Assembly (NCBI GenBank): GCA_031288815.1
Contig: JAITQR010000333.1
Span: forward strand, 1 to 8,013
Direction: 5' to 3'
Length of the DNA: 8,013 nt
From: Treponema sp.
GTDB lineage: Bacteria; Spirochaetota; Spirochaetia; Treponematales; Breznakiellaceae
In this document: piece after piece, positions 6,093 to 8,013 of the stretch
How the letters are laid out: every line of letters begins with the position of its first letter
How positions within the stretch are numbered: the stretch's first letter is position 1
The notes under the pieces: model-generated
The model's input: only the letters and a program-made list of their open reading frames with translations
Database searches by the model: none
What the model was told of the DNA's origin: nothing
Translations under genes and position numbers: made by a program

Positions 6093-7811
6093 ATGAAATT
6101 TTTAAAAAACACAATCGTTCATGCGGGCCCCGCGGGAATTGTAATCAGAATTTTTCTGGTGTGGGTAATAGCCGCGTTCCTTATCTATCCCAACGTCAAC
6201 ATGATCCTGGGTATATTTTATAAAGACGGCGGATTTAACGCGGAAATTTTTCGAAAATTGTTTTCCTCCGCCCGGGCCATGCGGGCCATGAGGAACAGTT
6301 TTATTCTTGCCCTTTCCATGATAGTAACGGTGAACATTACGGGAACCTTGCTGGTGTTCTTTACCGAATACCTTGATATCAAGGGGGCAAGGATCCTCAA
6401 GCTGGGGTATATGAGCACCCTGGTATATGGGGGCATAATTCTCTGTACCGGGTACAAGTATATCTACGGAACCAGGGGGATAATAACCAAAATCCTGCTG
6501 GTTTTTTTCCCGGGGACGAATCCCGCGTGGTTTACCGGATACGGGGCGGTGATTTTTATCATGACCTTTGCCTGTACGTCCAACCACGTCATCTTCCTGA
6601 CCAACGCGATCCGCGGCATCGATTATCAGACCATAGAGGCGGCAAGAAACCTGGGCGCGTCGCCTTTAAAAATATTTCTTGATGTCGTATTTCCCGTGTT
6701 AAAGCCGACCATCTTCGCCGTTACCATCCTGACATTCCTTACCGGCCTTGGCGCCATGTCGGCGCCTCTTATCGTGGGCGGAACCGAATTCCAGACTATT
6801 AATCCCATGATCATCAATTTTGCCCAGACGCCCTACTCCCGGGATCTGGCTTCTCTTATGTCGGTTATTCTGGGAACCGCCACCATCCTGTTCCTGGTAC
6901 TGCTGAACCGGCTGGAAAAGAAGGGAAACTATATTTCAATATCGAAGGTAAAGTCGGGGCTGAAAAAGCTTACGATTTCCAGCCTTCCGGTAAATATTCT
7001 GATGCATACACTGGCGTATTTCTTGTTTTTGATTTATGTGGTTCCTATCGTGCTGGTCATTATCTATTCTTTTTCCAGTTCCGACGCGATTCTTTCAGGT
7101 AACCTGAGCATAAAGGATCTGACCATCGCCAATTACCGGAATCTCCTTCTGTCGGCCGCCGCCTACCGGCCCCTGGTTATCAGTATCACCTACTCTATTT
7201 CGGCGGCGATACTGGCGGCCCTGCTTACCGTGGTGGTTTCCCGGATTCTCCACAAGAGCCGGGACAAGCTGAGTCCTCTGCTGGAATACGGCATGCTCAT
7301 TCCCTGGCTGCTTCCCAGTACCATGATCGCCATGGGTCTTATGACGGCCTTTGACCGTCCCCGGCTCATCATGTTCAACAATGTTCTTATCGGCACCGTT
7401 TATCTGCTGCTGATTGCCTATATAATCTCGAAGCTTCCCTTCTGCCTGCGGATGATCCGGGCAAGTTTTTTCAGTGTGGACAAATCGCTGGAAGAAGCGG
7501 CCCAAAGCCTTGGTTCAGGCCCTTTGTACACCATGATCCGGGTGATACTGCCCATCATACTCCCCGCGGTATTGTCGGTTATCGCTCTTAGCTTTAACGG
7601 CGGGCTGGCGGAATACGACATGACGGCATTCCTGTACCACCCCCTTTTGAGACCGCTGGGGCCGGTGATCCGATCCGCCAGCGATGAAACAGCCACACTA
7701 AACGCCCAGGCCATGGCCTTTGTGTACGCGGTCCTGTTGATGATCTTTTCGTCAATCACCCTGTACCTGGTTTATGGGAAAAAACCGGCCATAAAGCGGC
7801 ACTACTCATAA
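6093..7811 (+). CDS. Fused two-domain ABC permease, FbpB/AfuB/2-aminoethylphosphonate type
   Basis: The 572-residue protein forms the whole inner-membrane channel in one chain, where many importers use two subunits. Two homologous halves of about six helices each are visible. Half 1 runs to about residue 275, with the first helix near 16-39. Half 2 starts near 300 with a helix at about 305-326. Each half carries the cytoplasmic EAA loop that docks to the ATPase: EAARNLGASPLKIF...FPVLKP (182-205) and EEAAQSLGSGPLYTM...LPIILP (467-491). A basic linker (about 274-293) joins the halves. The ATG follows GAGG (6083-6086) by 6 bases and lies 12 bases after the ATPase stop, so the two genes are tightly coupled. 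This length and duplication is characteristic of FbpB-like, AfuB-like and 2-aminoethylphosphonate permeases. The sequence alone does not separate their substrates. No defect is seen, and no later gene in the window clearly continues the operon. Confidence 0.92.
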   Translation: MKFLKNTIVHAGPAGIVIRIFLVWVIAAFLIYPNVNMILGIFYKDGGFNAEIFRKLFSSARAMRAMRNSFILALSMIVTVNITGTLLVFFTEYLDIKGARILKLGYMSTLVYGGIILCTGYKYIYGTRGIITKILLVFFPGTNPAWFTGYGAVIFIMTFACTSNHVIFLTNAIRGIDYQTIEAARNLGASPLKIFLDVVFPVLKPTIFAVTILTFLTGLGAMSAPLIVGGTEFQTINPMIINFAQTPYSRDLASLMSVILGTATILFLVLLNRLEKKGNYISISKVKSGLKKLTISSLPVNILMHTLAYFLFLIYVVPIVLVIIYSFSSSDAILSGNLSIKDLTIANYRNLLLSAAAYRPLVISITYSISAAILAALLTVVVSRILHKSRDKLSPLLEYGMLIPWLLPSTMIAMGLMTAFDRPRLIMFNNVLIGTVYLLLIAYIISKLPFCLRMIRASFFSVDKSLEEAAQSLGSGPLYTMIRVILPIILPAVLSVIALSFNGGLAEYDMTAFLYHPLLRPLGPVIRSASDETATLNAQAMAFVYAVLLMIFSSITLYLVYGKKPAIKRHYS

Positions 7812-8013
7812 ATCCGTAACACTCCTCTCCGCCGCCCCGGCAGGTTGCCGCGCTTGTGGGTTTTTGCTCAGGGGCTGTAAAAGAAGTCGCTCCGCATGAG
7901 GCCGTTCGCCGGGTGCGGGGAACACACCTTCTCCCGCCGTTTCGAGGCCCTGGGGAGAGCGGAAGACTGAAGGCGGGCCAGGCCAACGCGAAATCGCGGT
8001 GTTTTTAGTGGAA
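7812..8013. other. Intergenic tail with no convincing gene
   Basis: This stretch is GC-rich apart from short T-runs. One plus-strand frame stays open from 7820 to a TAG at 8006-8008, but it has no ATG and no ribosome binding site before its only GTG. A minus-strand ORF (7756-7986) overlaps the end of the permease gene and is rich in Pro, Arg, Cys and Ser, like out-of-frame translation. A short stem CGGCA/TGCCG (7838-7850) and a later CGCG/CGCG stem before TTTTT (8002-8006) are too weak to call as terminators. It could be a non-coding or dispersed repeat sequence. Confidence 0.5.

Noticed and set aside
7838..7865. CGGCA/TGCCG hairpin followed by TTTTT as the operon terminator
   Set aside because: The T-run starts 11 bases after a 5-bp stem; the gap is too long for a typical intrinsic terminator.
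7868..7960. Possible tRNA in the right-end tail because of a GTTCGCC-like T-loop
   Set aside because: No acceptor-stem pairing, anticodon arm or proper GTTCRA T-loop could be assembled.
7756..7986. 76-codon minus-strand ORF at the right end
   Set aside because: It overlaps the permease 3' end, no convincing ribosome binding site was found, and its composition (Pro, Arg, Ser, Cys) looks like out-of-frame translation.

Overview
The window looks like part of an anaerobic bacterial chromosome. The first gene belongs to the activase family of the oxygen-sensitive class III ribonucleotide reductase. Start codons include ATG, GTG and TTG, all behind AGGAG-type ribosome binding sites. The binding protein has a signal-peptidase-I type leader and no lipobox, which suggests a periplasm. 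LacI regulators fused to solute-binding domains make me think of Spirochaetota (Treponema-like, gut-associated), but this assignment is an inference held at about 50%. GC content is visibly higher at the left end (nrdG-like gene) than in the transporter genes.

Layout. (1) Bases 1-488, plus strand: the 3' part of an nrdG-type radical SAM activase; its Cys cluster lies upstream of the window. (2) Bases 485-2746, minus strand: a 753-residue regulator joining a LacI-type HTH, a LacI-type sensor domain and a complete extracellular-type solute-binding domain in one cytoplasmic polypeptide. It converges on the nrdG-like gene, with a 4-base overlap at the stop codons. (3) Bases 2747-3023: a divergent control region. 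It holds three TTAAC-type repeats phased at exactly 11 bp (Pho-box-like) over a good promoter, two LacI-operator-like elements 49 bp apart, and a 27-codon ORF with its own ribosome binding site. (4) Bases 3024-7811, plus strand: a four-gene operon. It encodes a cytoplasmic glycerophosphodiester phosphodiesterase (GDPD), a periplasmic binding protein, an ABC ATPase and a fused two-domain permease. A strong stem-loop lies between the binding-protein and ATPase genes. (5) Bases 7812-8013: no convincing gene.

How it may work together. The transporter has the FbpABC/AfuABC/2-aminoethylphosphonate gene pattern (one binding protein, one ATPase, one double-length permease). Being led by a cytosolic GDPD and preceded by Pho-box-like repeats, it resembles the logic of the enterobacterial Ugp system (importer plus cytosolic UgpQ) built from a different transporter family. 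My favoured reading is uptake and cleavage of a glycerophosphodiester or related organophosphate, controlled by the divergent LacI-binding-domain hybrid and possibly by phosphate status. The substrate is not proven by the sequence.
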